A DNA stretch of 64,000 bases from Pseudarthrobacter sp. NamE2. GTDB lineage: Bacteria; Actinomycetota; Actinomycetes; Actinomycetales; Micrococcaceae. The stretch covers positions 151,399-215,398 of the forward strand of contig NZ_VAHN01000007.1 in the NCBI RefSeq assembly GCF_005796205.1. The letters run 5' to 3'. The notes beneath the pieces are model-generated. The model was not told the origin of the DNA. It ran no database searches and saw nothing but the letters and a program-made list of their open reading frames with translations. Of this stretch, positions 8,185 to 15,425 are shown in pieces. Positions within the stretch are counted from its first letter, which is position 1. Every line of letters starts with the position of its first letter. The translations under genes and the position numbers were made by a program.

Positions 8185-8628
8185 ATGAAGGCAAGCAAAA
8201 GAACCGGCAGCGCATTCGGACTCGCAACAGCAGTTGTACTGGTCCTGTCCGGCTGCGGGGGCATGTCCGGGTCAGGCACGACAGCGGCCCCGACGTTGAC
8301 CGAGCAGTTCCCGTCAGCTCCTGCCGCCACCACAGAACCTGCTCCTACAGCTTCCGGCACGGGTTCAACACCTGCGGTGGCCCCGGCCGAAATACTGATC
8401 AAGGACTTCAAATACCAGGGCGGGGAAACTGTGAGCCCCGGAGCAGAAATCACTGTCACCAACGAAGACAGCGAACCCCACACCGTCACCGCTGATACGG
8501 GCAACGAGTTCGACGTCACCATCAAAGGCAGCGAAACCACCACCTTCACCGCCCCGACCCAGCCCGGGACCTACCCCTACCACTGCAACTTCCACGGCAA
8601 CATGAAAGGCACCCTCACGGTGAAATAA
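8185..8628 (+). CDS. Cupredoxin-domain lipoprotein
   Basis: ATG at 8185 with GAAAGG upstream; 147 residues. Signal peptide with lipobox (VLSGC), Thr/Pro/Ala linker to about residue 68, then a cupredoxin domain: AEILIKDFKYQGGETVSPGA, NEDSEPHTVTADTG, TFTAPTQPGTYPYHCNFHGN and MKGTLTVK. Copper ligands His (PHT), Cys (HCN), His (FHG) and Met (NMK) are all present. It is a clear paralogue of the protein encoded at 4918 (the KDFKY and PHTVTA blocks are shared). Last gene of the surface operon; no T-tailed terminator follows directly. Confidence 0.9.
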   Translation: MKASKRTGSAFGLATAVVLVLSGCGGMSGSGTTAAPTLTEQFPSAPAATTEPAPTASGTGSTPAVAPAEILIKDFKYQGGETVSPGAEITVTNEDSEPHTVTADTGNEFDVTIKGSETTTFTAPTQPGTYPYHCNFHGNMKGTLTVK

Positions 8629-8865
8629 CACCCTGGGGGAAGCCAGTCACAGGTACTTCCAAGCTGCTATTTGAGCGCGCCACGTGACCCGTGCCTGGCC
8701 GGAGAGCACTGCGCCGGGCGCCTGCCGCAGTTGGGGGTGAACAGTAAGGTTTCCACCGTCAGTGGCGGACAAGGCCATGGAGCAGATCCGCTCCCGTATA
8801 CAGCACCGGCATCACATTGGCGCGGTGGCACGTGGACGCCGGGCTGGCTACACGAGTGGCCACAA

Positions 8866-8904
8866 GGCGTTACCTACTTTCCCCCATAAAAAGTAGGTAA
8901 CGCC
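8866..8904. repeat. Perfect 15-bp inverted repeat (hairpin)
   Basis: GGCGTTACCTACTTT and its exact complement are separated by nine bases (CCCCCATAA). There is no T-run after it on the plus strand, so it is not a standard terminator. Confidence 0.7.
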
Positions 8905-9153
8905 CCACTGCAGACCTAACGCGAGAAGACCATTCTGGGAATAGCGGCAAAAAGAACCATTTTATGCAGCGGCATACCCCTCCTGCACCTTCCACCGAGG
9001 TGCTACCCATATGGTTGCTCGGGCTTCGGCCGAAGGAAGACTGCGCGCATCCCATCCGCCTTCCCGATGTCAGTGTGACGATGGCTTACAACATAGCCGT
9101 TCAAGACATCTACTCGATGGCTTACCCCGACGCCTGTAGCGTCTTTCAAGGAC

Positions 9154-9186
9154 AGCCCACCGGTTCCCCCATCGGTGGGCTTTTCT
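9154..9186 (+). terminator. Rho-independent terminator
   Basis: AGCCCACCG and CGGTGGGCT form a perfect 9-bp stem with a 10-nt loop, followed by TTTTCTTG. No intact gene precedes it on this strand for about 520 bases, so it may end a remnant or an unannotated small RNA. Confidence 0.75.
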
Positions 9187-9239
9187 TGCCCCTTACCAGC
9201 AGGACAGTGCACAGTGCCGGTTTTGCGCGAAGTTTGTCT

Positions 9240-9247
9240 GTCACCAG
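9240..9247 (+). repeat. Left copy of 8-bp target-site duplication (GTCACCAG)
   Basis: Identical to the 8 bases at 10600-10607 immediately beyond the other end of the IS element; 8-9 bp duplications are usual for IS256-family insertion. Confidence 0.85.
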
Positions 9248-10599
9248 GGGACTGTAAGAAAAACGGTGGGAACGGCGTGGCCTGACCGAAAGGCAAGGCT
9301 ATGACCGAGACCGCAGAGATGATCGATCCCATGACGGGAGAGATCATCGATCAGAAGGAGCTCGCGGAGGCGCTGCTGGAGCAGGCGCGTGAGCAGGGCG
9401 TGAGCCTGCTGGGCCCGGGTGGGCTGTTGGCAGGCTTGAAGAAGAATGTGCTTGAGACCGCGCTGGAGGCGGAGATTACCGAGCATCTCGGCCACGAGCG
9501 CCACGGGGCGGCCGAGAGCGGGAATGTGCGTAACGGGACCCGGTCCAAGACCGTATTCACAGAGGTCGGCCCCGTTGATATCGATGTTCCCAGGGACCGG
9601 GCGGGTAGCTTCGAGCCGCGGATCGTGAAGAAGCGCCAGCGCCGCCTGGACGGGATCGATGAGGTCGTCCTGTCCCTGACGGCCCGTGGCCTGACGACCG
9701 GAGAGATCGCAGCGCACTTCGATGAGGTCTATGGCGCCACCGTCTCGAAGGACACGATTAGTCGGATCACGGAGAAGGTCTCGGAGGAGATGGCGGAATG
9801 GGCCAACAGGCCCCTTGACCGCGTCTACCCGGTGGTCTTCATCGATGCGATCCACGTCAAGGTCCGCGATGGGCAGGTGCGCAATAAGCCGTTCTACGTC
9901 GTCTTGGGCGTCACCGTGAACGGTGAACGCGACATCCTCGGAATCTGGGCCGGAGATGGCGGGGAGGGCGCGAAGTACTGGCTCGGGGTGCTGACCGAGA
10001 TCAAGAACCGCGGGGTGGAGGACGTGTGCATCGTGGTGTGCGACGGGCTTAAGGGCTTGCCCGAGGCGATCACTACCGTCTGGGAGCAGGCGACTGTCCA
10101 GACGTGCGTGATCCATCTGATCCGCAACACTTTCCGCTACGCACCGCGCCAGCACTGGGACGAGCTCTCGCGGGATCTCAAGCCTGTTTACACCGCCCCT
10201 ACCGAAGCGGCGGCCCGTGAACGCTTCGCCGATTTCGAGGCCAAGTGGGCTACGAAGTACCCGGCCATTGGGCGTCTCTGGCGAAGCGCCTGGGCTGAGT
10301 TCGCCCCGTTCCTTGACTGGGATGCCGAGATCCGAAGGGTGATCTGTTCGACGAATGCGATCGAATCCCTCAATGCTCGCTACCGGCGCGCGGTGCGGGC
10401 ACGAGGTCATTTCCCGAACGACGCCGCGGCGCTGAGAAATGCCTCTACCTCGTAACCCGTTCCCTTGACCCCACAGGGCAGGGACGAGCACGATGGGCCA
10501 CGAGGTGGAAGCCGGCTTTGAACGCATTCGCGATCGCATTCGAAGGCAGAATCAATTAACCGCAAGCCAGGCCAGACCCACCGTTAATCTGACAGACCC
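9248..10599 (+). mobile_element. IS256-family insertion sequence, 1352 bp
   Basis: The ends are 23-bp imperfect inverted repeats (9248-9270 and 10577-10599, 19 of 23 matching), both starting GGG at the outside and ending AACGGTGGG inside. They are flanked by identical 8-bp direct repeats GTCACCAG. Inside is one IS256-type transposase gene starting 31 bp from the left repeat. The exact duplication suggests a fairly recent insertion, although the transposase has acquired a frameshift near its 3' end. Confidence 0.92.
9301..10455 (+). CDS. IS256-family transposase, frameshifted near the C-terminus
   Basis: 384 residues in the first frame, beginning MTETAEMIDPMTGEIIDQ. The mutator/IS256 DDE residues are present: Asp in FIDAIHVKVRDG, Asp in VVCDGLKGLPEAI, Glu in STNAIESLNARYRRAV; the HEADs-type GHFPNDAAAL block follows. 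At about 10437 the frame changes: the normal C-terminus (CLYLVTRSLDPTGQGRARW and KPALNAFAIAFEGRIN) continues in another frame to a TAA at 10557-10559. The protein as read therefore lacks about 40 C-terminal residues and ends ALRNASTS. The element is likely inactive unless complemented. Confidence 0.9.
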   Translation: MTETAEMIDPMTGEIIDQKELAEALLEQAREQGVSLLGPGGLLAGLKKNVLETALEAEITEHLGHERHGAAESGNVRNGTRSKTVFTEVGPVDIDVPRDRAGSFEPRIVKKRQRRLDGIDEVVLSLTARGLTTGEIAAHFDEVYGATVSKDTISRITEKVSEEMAEWANRPLDRVYPVVFIDAIHVKVRDGQVRNKPFYVVLGVTVNGERDILGIWAGDGGEGAKYWLGVLTEIKNRGVEDVCIVVCDGLKGLPEAITTVWEQATVQTCVIHLIRNTFRYAPRQHWDELSRDLKPVYTAPTEAAARERFADFEAKWATKYPAIGRLWRSAWAEFAPFLDWDAEIRRVICSTNAIESLNARYRRAVRARGHFPNDAAALRNASTS

Positions 10600-10607
10600 G
10601 TCACCAG
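10600..10607 (+). repeat. Right copy of 8-bp target-site duplication (GTCACCAG)
   Basis: Pairs exactly with 9240-9247 across the IS256-family element. Confidence 0.85.
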
Positions 10608-10634
10608 CCCTGCTCTCCATCGCTGCCGCCCGGG

Positions 10635-11564
10635 TCAGGGCAGGGCCGTGCCGAGGGTGGTGAAAACATAGCCTTTGTCCAGCAGGGCCGGGATCGCTGC
10701 CGAGAGTCCGGCCCCCGTGCCGGAGCCGGGGTGGTTTCCGTGGGAGATGATAATGTCCCCCGGCCGTGCTTTGGCCGTTTCGGCCGCGACCACGGATGCC
10801 GGGTAGGTCGCCCCGGCGTCGGCGTTGATGCTGAACCCGGTGGGGACCACGCCCAGGGCGAGGGCGATCTCGGCCGCCACGTCATCCAGGTAGGCGGTGC
10901 CGGGACGGAAGAAGCGAGGGCGCTTACCGGTGATTTCCGTCAGGAGGTTGTCGTTGGACATGATCTCCTCATAAACCTGGCCGCTGCTTTGCGTTCCGGG
11001 GATTCCGTAGGCGGAGTTACCGGCCACACTCAGCGGCGCGTGGCGGGTTCCGTGGTTGGCCAGTTCGAAGAGGGGCTCGGCCGCGAGCTCCCGTGTCAGG
11101 GCTCGGTTGTGGTGGATCCATCGGGCGTTCAGGAACAGTGTTGCCGGAATCCCGAGGTGTTTCAGCGTCTTCAGAGCTACATGGTCGGTTCCGTTGCCTC
11201 CCGGACCGCCGCAAAAGTCAAGGGTCAAGGCGATTCCTGCTGCGGGTTCTGGCAAGACCTGAAGGACGTTCGGCGCCTGCAGACCCCAGTAGGAAGGACT
11301 ACGCCCCGAGAATTCTGCGATGATCTGCTCCTGCGACCGGGTTGTCGGCTCCGGCCCGGAAGCCGGTACGGCGGGCTCTGGTTCAGGAGAAACGAGGGGT
11401 ATAGGTGCAGCCGCTGACGTTGCTGGCACCGGGGCAACTGTCCTCGGCCGCAGTGCCGAGGACGACGGGCCGGTGGCCTCCACTGGCTTGCATCCGGAGA
11501 GCAGCAACACCGCCGCTGACAGGAGGAACACCCGGCGCTGCGGATTACCGATCAATTGATGCAT
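10635..11564 (-). CDS. Polysaccharide deacetylase (NodB-fold) lipoprotein
   Basis: ATG at 11562-11564 (MHQLIGNP) with a GGGGGG ribosome site; 309 residues. Signal peptide with lipobox (VLLLSGC), Pro/Ala/Thr linker to about residue 75, then a NodB homology domain. Motif 1 reads TLDFCGGPGGNGTDH, the TFDxCGG variant in which the usual second (metal-binding) Asp is replaced. Motif 2 is ANHGTRHAPL, with the two metal His; motif 3 RPGTAYLDDVAAE; motif 5 IIISHGNHPGSGTG. Predicted extracellular carbohydrate esterase family 4-like enzyme acting on peptidoglycan or another polysaccharide. The IS256 element sits only 28 bp beyond its stop and may have removed its terminator. Confidence 0.88.
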   Translation of the reverse strand: MHQLIGNPQRRVFLLSAAVLLLSGCKPVEATGPSSSALRPRTVAPVPATSAAAPIPLVSPEPEPAVPASGPEPTTRSQEQIIAEFSGRSPSYWGLQAPNVLQVLPEPAAGIALTLDFCGGPGGNGTDHVALKTLKHLGIPATLFLNARWIHHNRALTRELAAEPLFELANHGTRHAPLSVAGNSAYGIPGTQSSGQVYEEIMSNDNLLTEITGKRPRFFRPGTAYLDDVAAEIALALGVVPTGFSINADAGATYPASVVAAETAKARPGDIIISHGNHPGSGTGAGLSAAIPALLDKGYVFTTLGTALP

Positions 11565-11759
11565 GACAAATTCCCCCCATTGATATCCCTGCGCGTTAAC
11601 AGCAAATCGGCCGCGCAGGCCATGTCCACCACCACCGTACATTCCGGGACCGGAAGTTACCTTGTAACGGTTGGTTGTGGCGGGAGTTTTGGAACGACTT
11701 GTGGAGCAGCAAGATTACGCGTGTTCCGTGGACCCAGGCCCACCGGGGGAAGCTCTTCT

Positions 11760-12263
11760 TCAGGTGTCCCGATTCCAAGGAACTGAAATAGCAAATTCTT
11801 CATGAATTTTCCAGTACCGGAAGTCTTCATTCGTGGCAATGTGTTCGACTTTGAAGCCGCGGGAGGTTTCGATGTAAGCGGCATCGTGCGCCTTAAAAAT
11901 GTCAATCTCGAGCGATTTGAACAACGCTGTTGGTCCAGTCTGATCAAAGCTGTGGCGAACGCGGCATGGTAGGTAGCGGAAGCCGCCAAGCCCGGAAATC
12001 CAGCTAGCGTTCCGTATGTACGTGAAGGTAAGGGCACACTCCAACCTGACGTCAGGGCGCCTGGCCAGTGCAAATGTTGCCTGCGCGGCGAACTCCGGCT
12101 TGTTTTCAGGAGCCCGGGAGTTCACAGCATGTGACATAGCCACCGCGTGCCCCAAGAGGATTTCACCCCAGTCCAGACTCTTCGACCATTTCGAGGTTAT
12201 TTTGGCCAAGTACTCTCGCTTCCTTTTCCCTCCGACTGTCAGGGTGGGATCTGAAAACATCAT
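11760..12263 (-). CDS. Hypothetical protein, 167 aa, N-terminal half shared with a dispersed repeat
   Basis: No family recognised and no clear ribosome site before the first Met, so the start is uncertain. Readable protein-like segments include FAAQATFALARRPDVRLECA and, towards the end, GFKVEHIATNEDFRYWKIHE. Base composition is less GC-rich than the neighbouring genes. DNA coding for the N-terminal 80 residues and its upstream region is the only unbroken copy of a repeat found also near 32.3 and 41.7 kb, where aligned frames are interrupted by stops. This could be a real acquired gene with decayed relatives, or a chance frame across a non-coding repeat. Confidence 0.4.
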   Translation of the reverse strand: MMFSDPTLTVGGKRKREYLAKITSKWSKSLDWGEILLGHAVAMSHAVNSRAPENKPEFAAQATFALARRPDVRLECALTFTYIRNASWISGLGGFRYLPCRVRHSFDQTGPTALFKSLEIDIFKAHDAAYIETSRGFKVEHIATNEDFRYWKIHEEFAISVPWNRDT

Positions 12264-12306
12264 GAGGAACTGTGAATAATGCGGAAAATTGACATTGCTC
12301 TGACGC
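12035..12306 (-). repeat. Dispersed repeat, copy A
   Basis: Matches copies B (32189) and C (41517) over several blocks: CCAACCTGACGTC at the left; AGTCTGGACTGGGGTGAAAT-type middle (minus strand); CTGTCAGGGTGGGATCTGA at the right; then a weaker match through GACGCC. Order and spacing are kept among copies. Confidence 0.6.
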
Positions 12307-12694
12307 CAAAGCGCGCAGGAGAAACTCGAGTGCCAGGCATGCCAAGAATCTCGTCGGATGCGAAGGGTTGCCTAAGCAGCGAAGGAAACACCGCGGAGAA
12401 TGTGAGACGGCACAGTTCATCCTGAGGGGCAGTTCATAGGTTTCCATATTTGATATTTAGTGATCTCCACTTTGGGCCCGGCGCTGTTCCCTGCCCAAGG
12501 CGACCTCCGCACGGCGTGTAGCGGACCCTGCTCCCGCCCCCGGAACAACCTGCGGGAGTTCCAAGGAGGTGGCCTCTCCCCCGGGCCGCCAGTCCCGATC
12601 CTCTTCGTGCGGTGAAGACGCCATCGACCCCCATGGACTACCTGAAGCCCAAACATCACTCGCACATTATGATGGATTTATCCGACATGAGAGT

Positions 12695-13318
12695 GTGATT
12701 GGCGTGAATAAGATCCAGGACGCGCGGGAACTTGGCGAGCAGGTGAAAAGTCACCGGCTCCATGCTGGCCTGTCCCAGGAGGAACTTGCCCGTACAACCG
12801 GTATCAGCCGTTCAACCCTCATTGATCTTGAGCAGGGCAGGAACGTCTCCATCAGCACTGCCCTAAAGGTTCTTTCTCAGCTGGGCGCCGGGCTGGCGAT
12901 CGCGGGGACCGCCCGGGAACCGAAACTTCACTGGACCGCGGAAACGGCAGCCCGTGAGATTAAGCGGGAACTGCGCAACGGCGATCCGGATTTTGCTATG
13001 CGCGTGCTGTCCATGGCCGCCAGTTATTTCGACGATCTTAATCCAGCTGATCGCCGACAATTCCTCCGCGCTCGGCCCGGGTCGACTGGACGAAAGCGCT
13101 GGGATGCCCTGCTGGCCCGGACTTTCGCCTACAAATGCCATCAGCACGGGATAAAAGAGCCGGACTGGACGAGCACTGCCCCGCTGGCGTCGAAGTGGTA
13201 TGCCACCCCGCGCAAGCACGTATCGCCTGCCTGGAAGCAACGAATGACGGACCGGACCCCCATTGAATTCGCCGAAGCAAATATCGTCTTCGATGCCGCG
13301 AACCTGGCCGCAGCATGA
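12695..13318 (+). CDS. XRE-family HTH protein, antitoxin-like
   Basis: GTG starts at 12695 and 12704 are both possible. About 207 residues. The N-terminal helix-turn-helix is clear: LGEQVKSHRLHAGLSQEEL, ARTTGISRSTLIDLEQGRNV (HipB/XRE type). The C-terminal 130 residues (WTAETAAREIKRELRNGD, DFAMRVLSMAASYFDDL) form an extension of the sort seen in antitoxins paired with nucleotidyltransferase toxins. Its stop overlaps the ATG of the next frame (ATGA), which is a broken DUF6036/AbiEii-like gene, so the pair looks like a toxin-antitoxin operon. GGAT-TT-ATCC just upstream of the start is a candidate operator half-site pair. Confidence 0.8.
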   Translation: MIGVNKIQDARELGEQVKSHRLHAGLSQEELARTTGISRSTLIDLEQGRNVSISTALKVLSQLGAGLAIAGTAREPKLHWTAETAAREIKRELRNGDPDFAMRVLSMAASYFDDLNPADRRQFLRARPGSTGRKRWDALLARTFAYKCHQHGIKEPDWTSTAPLASKWYATPRKHVSPAWKQRMTDRTPIEFAEANIVFDAANLAAA

Positions 13319-13738
13319 GGAAGGGTCGCCGGCCATCTTACGGATCGGATGAGGAAATGGGCCTGGACCCGCGATGGCTGAACAACGCCGCCCGGGCCTA
13401 CATCCCTGACGGACAGGACACGGAGGCGGCGGAAGTGACGATTGCCGACAACCTCGTGCTGCGCGTCGCCTCACAAGGTTCCTCTTAGCCATGAAGCTCG
13501 CGGCCGGCCGGGACCGTGACATCCCCGACATCGCGGTACTCTGTCAAGCCCTGAACATAAGCACCCCGAAGCGGCCGTAGACATAGCGGTCGAGCTTTAC
13601 GGTGAGCACTCAATGCAACTCAGTAACCGCGACGGTTTGCTCCTGGTCGCCCAAGAGGCCCTGGACAGGAACAACAACTACCCCAGCGCTACCGTAGACG
13701 ATTTCTACCGTGACGATCGCAGAATCCGTTGGTGCTAG
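13315..13738 (+). pseudogene. Nucleotidyltransferase-toxin-like gene (DUF6036/AbiEii type), truncated and frameshifted
   Basis: The ATG overlaps the stop of the HTH gene. Reading through three frames gives the C-terminal half of a DUF6036-like protein: DPRWLNNAARAYIPDG, VTIADNLVLRVAS, PRFLLAMKLAAGRDRDIPDI, AVLCQALNIS, then EAAVDIAVELYGEHSM, ending DDFYRDDRRIRWC. One base is missing near 13476 and another near 13568. The N-terminal nucleotidyltransferase core, with its GS and Asp motifs, is missing altogether. The toxin should be dead while the HTH partner stays intact. Confidence 0.75.
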
Positions 13739-13785
13739 GGGGCGGAACGAATCCCTTGGTTCAACGACTGGTGCAGTCACCAGCC

Positions 13786-13816
13786 TGACAGAATCTCCTA
13801 TATCGGCGTTCGCAAT
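13786..13816 (+). repeat. Short dispersed motif, copy 1 (possible transposon end)
   Basis: Contains GAATCTCC, two to three A/T bases, then TATCGGCGTT and a purine-rich tail. A near copy lies at 40072-40101, and a weaker one at 32661-32690. Confidence 0.4.
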
Positions 13817-13838
13817 CGGCGGGTTGCGTGGAATCGAG

Positions 13839-14126
13839 CTAGTCCCGTTTGTGAAACTGCCGGTGTAAATGTTCGTCGGTCATCCGGTACCGCATGTTCC
13901 CTTCGAGCAGACGCGGTTCAATCCACACCTCGTAGTTGTCAGCTGCCGAAAATAGCTCACGTCCTTGTACGCCATCTGCCGCTACCCAGAGCAGATTGGA
14001 GTCCTGCATTGCGTCTTCAACAATGCCGGCACGGACGAGGGTGCCCCACCTCGTTATTTCCACAGGGGCGCCGATCAGTAGGTTCCATTCCTTCATCGGG
14101 TACTTGACCGTTCGTTTTAGTGACAT
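13839..14126 (-). CDS. Hypothetical protein, 95 aa
   Basis: Begins MSLKRTVKYPMKEWNLLIG and ends EHLHRQFHKRD. No signal peptide, membrane segment or known motif. The middle (EITRWGTLVRAGIVEDAM, LLWVAADGVQGRELF) reads like a small beta-rich domain. An unrelated toxin-antitoxin remnant ends just upstream. Kept because composition and reading frame look protein-like; the start has no strong ribosome site. Confidence 0.5.
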   Translation of the reverse strand: MSLKRTVKYPMKEWNLLIGAPVEITRWGTLVRAGIVEDAMQDSNLLWVAADGVQGRELFSAADNYEVWIEPRLLEGNMRYRMTDEHLHRQFHKRD

Positions 14127-14546
14127 ATGGAGCCTAACGGCCGCAGTTCTGAGCCAGATTTTGAAGCCCTATCACCCGGTGTGGTTCCTCAAGTGTTCCT
14201 GCTGCCGGCCTGCGCAGAGTTGTGGAGGCGCAGGCAGCAGGAGTCGGCGTCGAGGGATTCTGTCTTGAACCAGAACCGGACGTAGTAGTGGCATCAGGCG
14301 TAGTGACGCGTTTGTCCCTCTGTGGTGAAGTCGTTTCCCTCGCCAAGATGGTCTCCCTGTTTTGGATAGCGTGAGGTTTGAGCCGCGCGATGCGAGCCAC
14401 CGCGTCAGTGTGGTTACAGATCCAAAGCAACCGACGGGCTGTGCCGGGGCCTCGTTCCTACCGCGTCATCCTCCAGAAGCAGGCATGTATGTATTCAACC
14501 CGTCCTTTGTATGCCCTGAATGGGGCGGTTGCCGTGGTTGTCCGTG
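14127..14546. other. Spacer with no recognisable gene
   Basis: About 420 bases between the small hypothetical gene and the catabolic island. Frames on both strands lack ribosome sites and domain signals. It marks the left edge of the island. Confidence 0.5.
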
Positions 14547-15356
14547 CTATGCCCGGGATGCCTCGACGAAGGCCAGCACACGCGCTGGACTAGCTGTCCC
14601 GCCGACAATCGGCAACGGTGTGACGACAATGCAGGTCCCGGTAGCCGGAAGCCGGTTGACGTTTTTCAGCGACGTTACGCCGTACTTGTCGTTACCAAGG
14701 AGGAAGTGATGCATTGGGAAAGGCGGTTCGAGACCGAATCCCGCCCCAGCATCAATGCCGACGGTCTCGACACCGAATCCTGCGATTTCCGTCTCTTCAG
14801 CCAGCCAGCGCGCGCAATCAGATGAGACGCCAGGGGTATGTGGCCCTGTTTCATCGGCGTTGAGGAACAGAGCTTCGTCGTGCCCATATTGATCCCATCC
14901 TGTGCGGTAAAGCAGCCAAGCACCCTTGGGCAGCTTGCCATGGGCGTCCTCCCACGCCTTAACATGGTGGACCTCGAGCAGGAAGTCCGGGTCTGCGGCG
15001 ACTTCGGTGCTCACATCGATCACGACGGCGGGTCCGACGAGTCTCTCGACGGGCAGTTGGGATACGTCCCGGCCTGCCCGACCGCTGATCCAGTGAATCG
15101 GAGCATCGACGTGTGTGCCGAAATGCTCTCCAACATGAATGTTGTTGTGAGCCCACATGGGACCGCGTTCATCGTAAGCGGCAACCTCTTCGAGGCTGAG
15201 ATCGATCACATTGGTCAGCGGTTCGGGCAAGCGCAGAGCGGGAGTCTCCGGCGTCAGTGGTGTGGTGAGGTCGATGACCTGGATGTGTCCTTGTGCCAAG
15301 CCTTCGAGCAGGCAGTCAAGCGTACCGGCCCCTGCGGTCGGTGCTGTCTCGGTCAT
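14547..15356 (-). CDS. Cyclase-family hydrolase (PF04199; kynurenine formamidase/isatin hydrolase-like)
   Basis: ATG at 15354-15356 (MTETAPTAG) with AGGAA six bases upstream; 269 residues. The metal-binding signature HxGTHxDxPxH is intact as HFGTHVDAPIHW, preceded by VIDLTTPLTPETPALRLPEP and followed by LPKGAWLLYRTGWD and IAGFGVETVGIDAG. Family members open amide or lactam rings with Zn or Mn, e.g. N-formylkynurenine or isatin. It lies downstream of a ThDP-dependent decarboxylase-like gene on the same strand, 69 bp apart, and both follow the LysR gene. The position next to a 3-hydroxyanthranilate pathway suggests hydrolysis of an N-acyl or lactam aminoaromatic (inference); the exact substrate is unknown. 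Confidence 0.88.
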   Translation of the reverse strand: MTETAPTAGAGTLDCLLEGLAQGHIQVIDLTTPLTPETPALRLPEPLTNVIDLSLEEVAAYDERGPMWAHNNIHVGEHFGTHVDAPIHWISGRAGRDVSQLPVERLVGPAVVIDVSTEVAADPDFLLEVHHVKAWEDAHGKLPKGAWLLYRTGWDQYGHDEALFLNADETGPHTPGVSSDCARWLAEETEIAGFGVETVGIDAGAGFGLEPPFPMHHFLLGNDKYGVTSLKNVNRLPATGTCIVVTPLPIVGGTASPARVLAFVEASRA

Positions 15357-15425
15357 GGTCGTTCCTGCCTCTCGATCTCTCATGCAAGCCGGAGTTTGTG
15401 TTCCAGGGATTTGTTTGGGCTTTCC

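Larger units (their letters stand above)
8629..9239. other. Gene-poor spacer up to the IS element
   Basis: About 610 bases with no convincing gene. It holds a perfect long hairpin (8866-8904) and a T-tailed terminator (9154-9186), suggesting that a small RNA or the tail of a lost gene lies before the latter. Short frames here have neither ribosome sites nor recognisable domains. Confidence 0.5.

Noticed and set aside
8629..9239. tmRNA or other stable RNA upstream of the terminator at 9154
   Set aside because: No tmRNA-like ends, tag frame or tRNA-like domain could be recognised; left as unexplained spacer.
8964..9257. Small plus-strand frame before the terminator at 9154
   Set aside because: No ribosome site or domain; the frame runs through the terminator hairpin.
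9241..10539. 432-codon minus-strand frame across the IS element
   Set aside because: Antisense of the IS256 transposase, which has the expected DDE motifs on the plus strand.
14362..14825. Overlapping plus-strand frames at the left edge of the catabolic island
   Set aside because: Mostly antisense to the cyclase gene, no domain signal.
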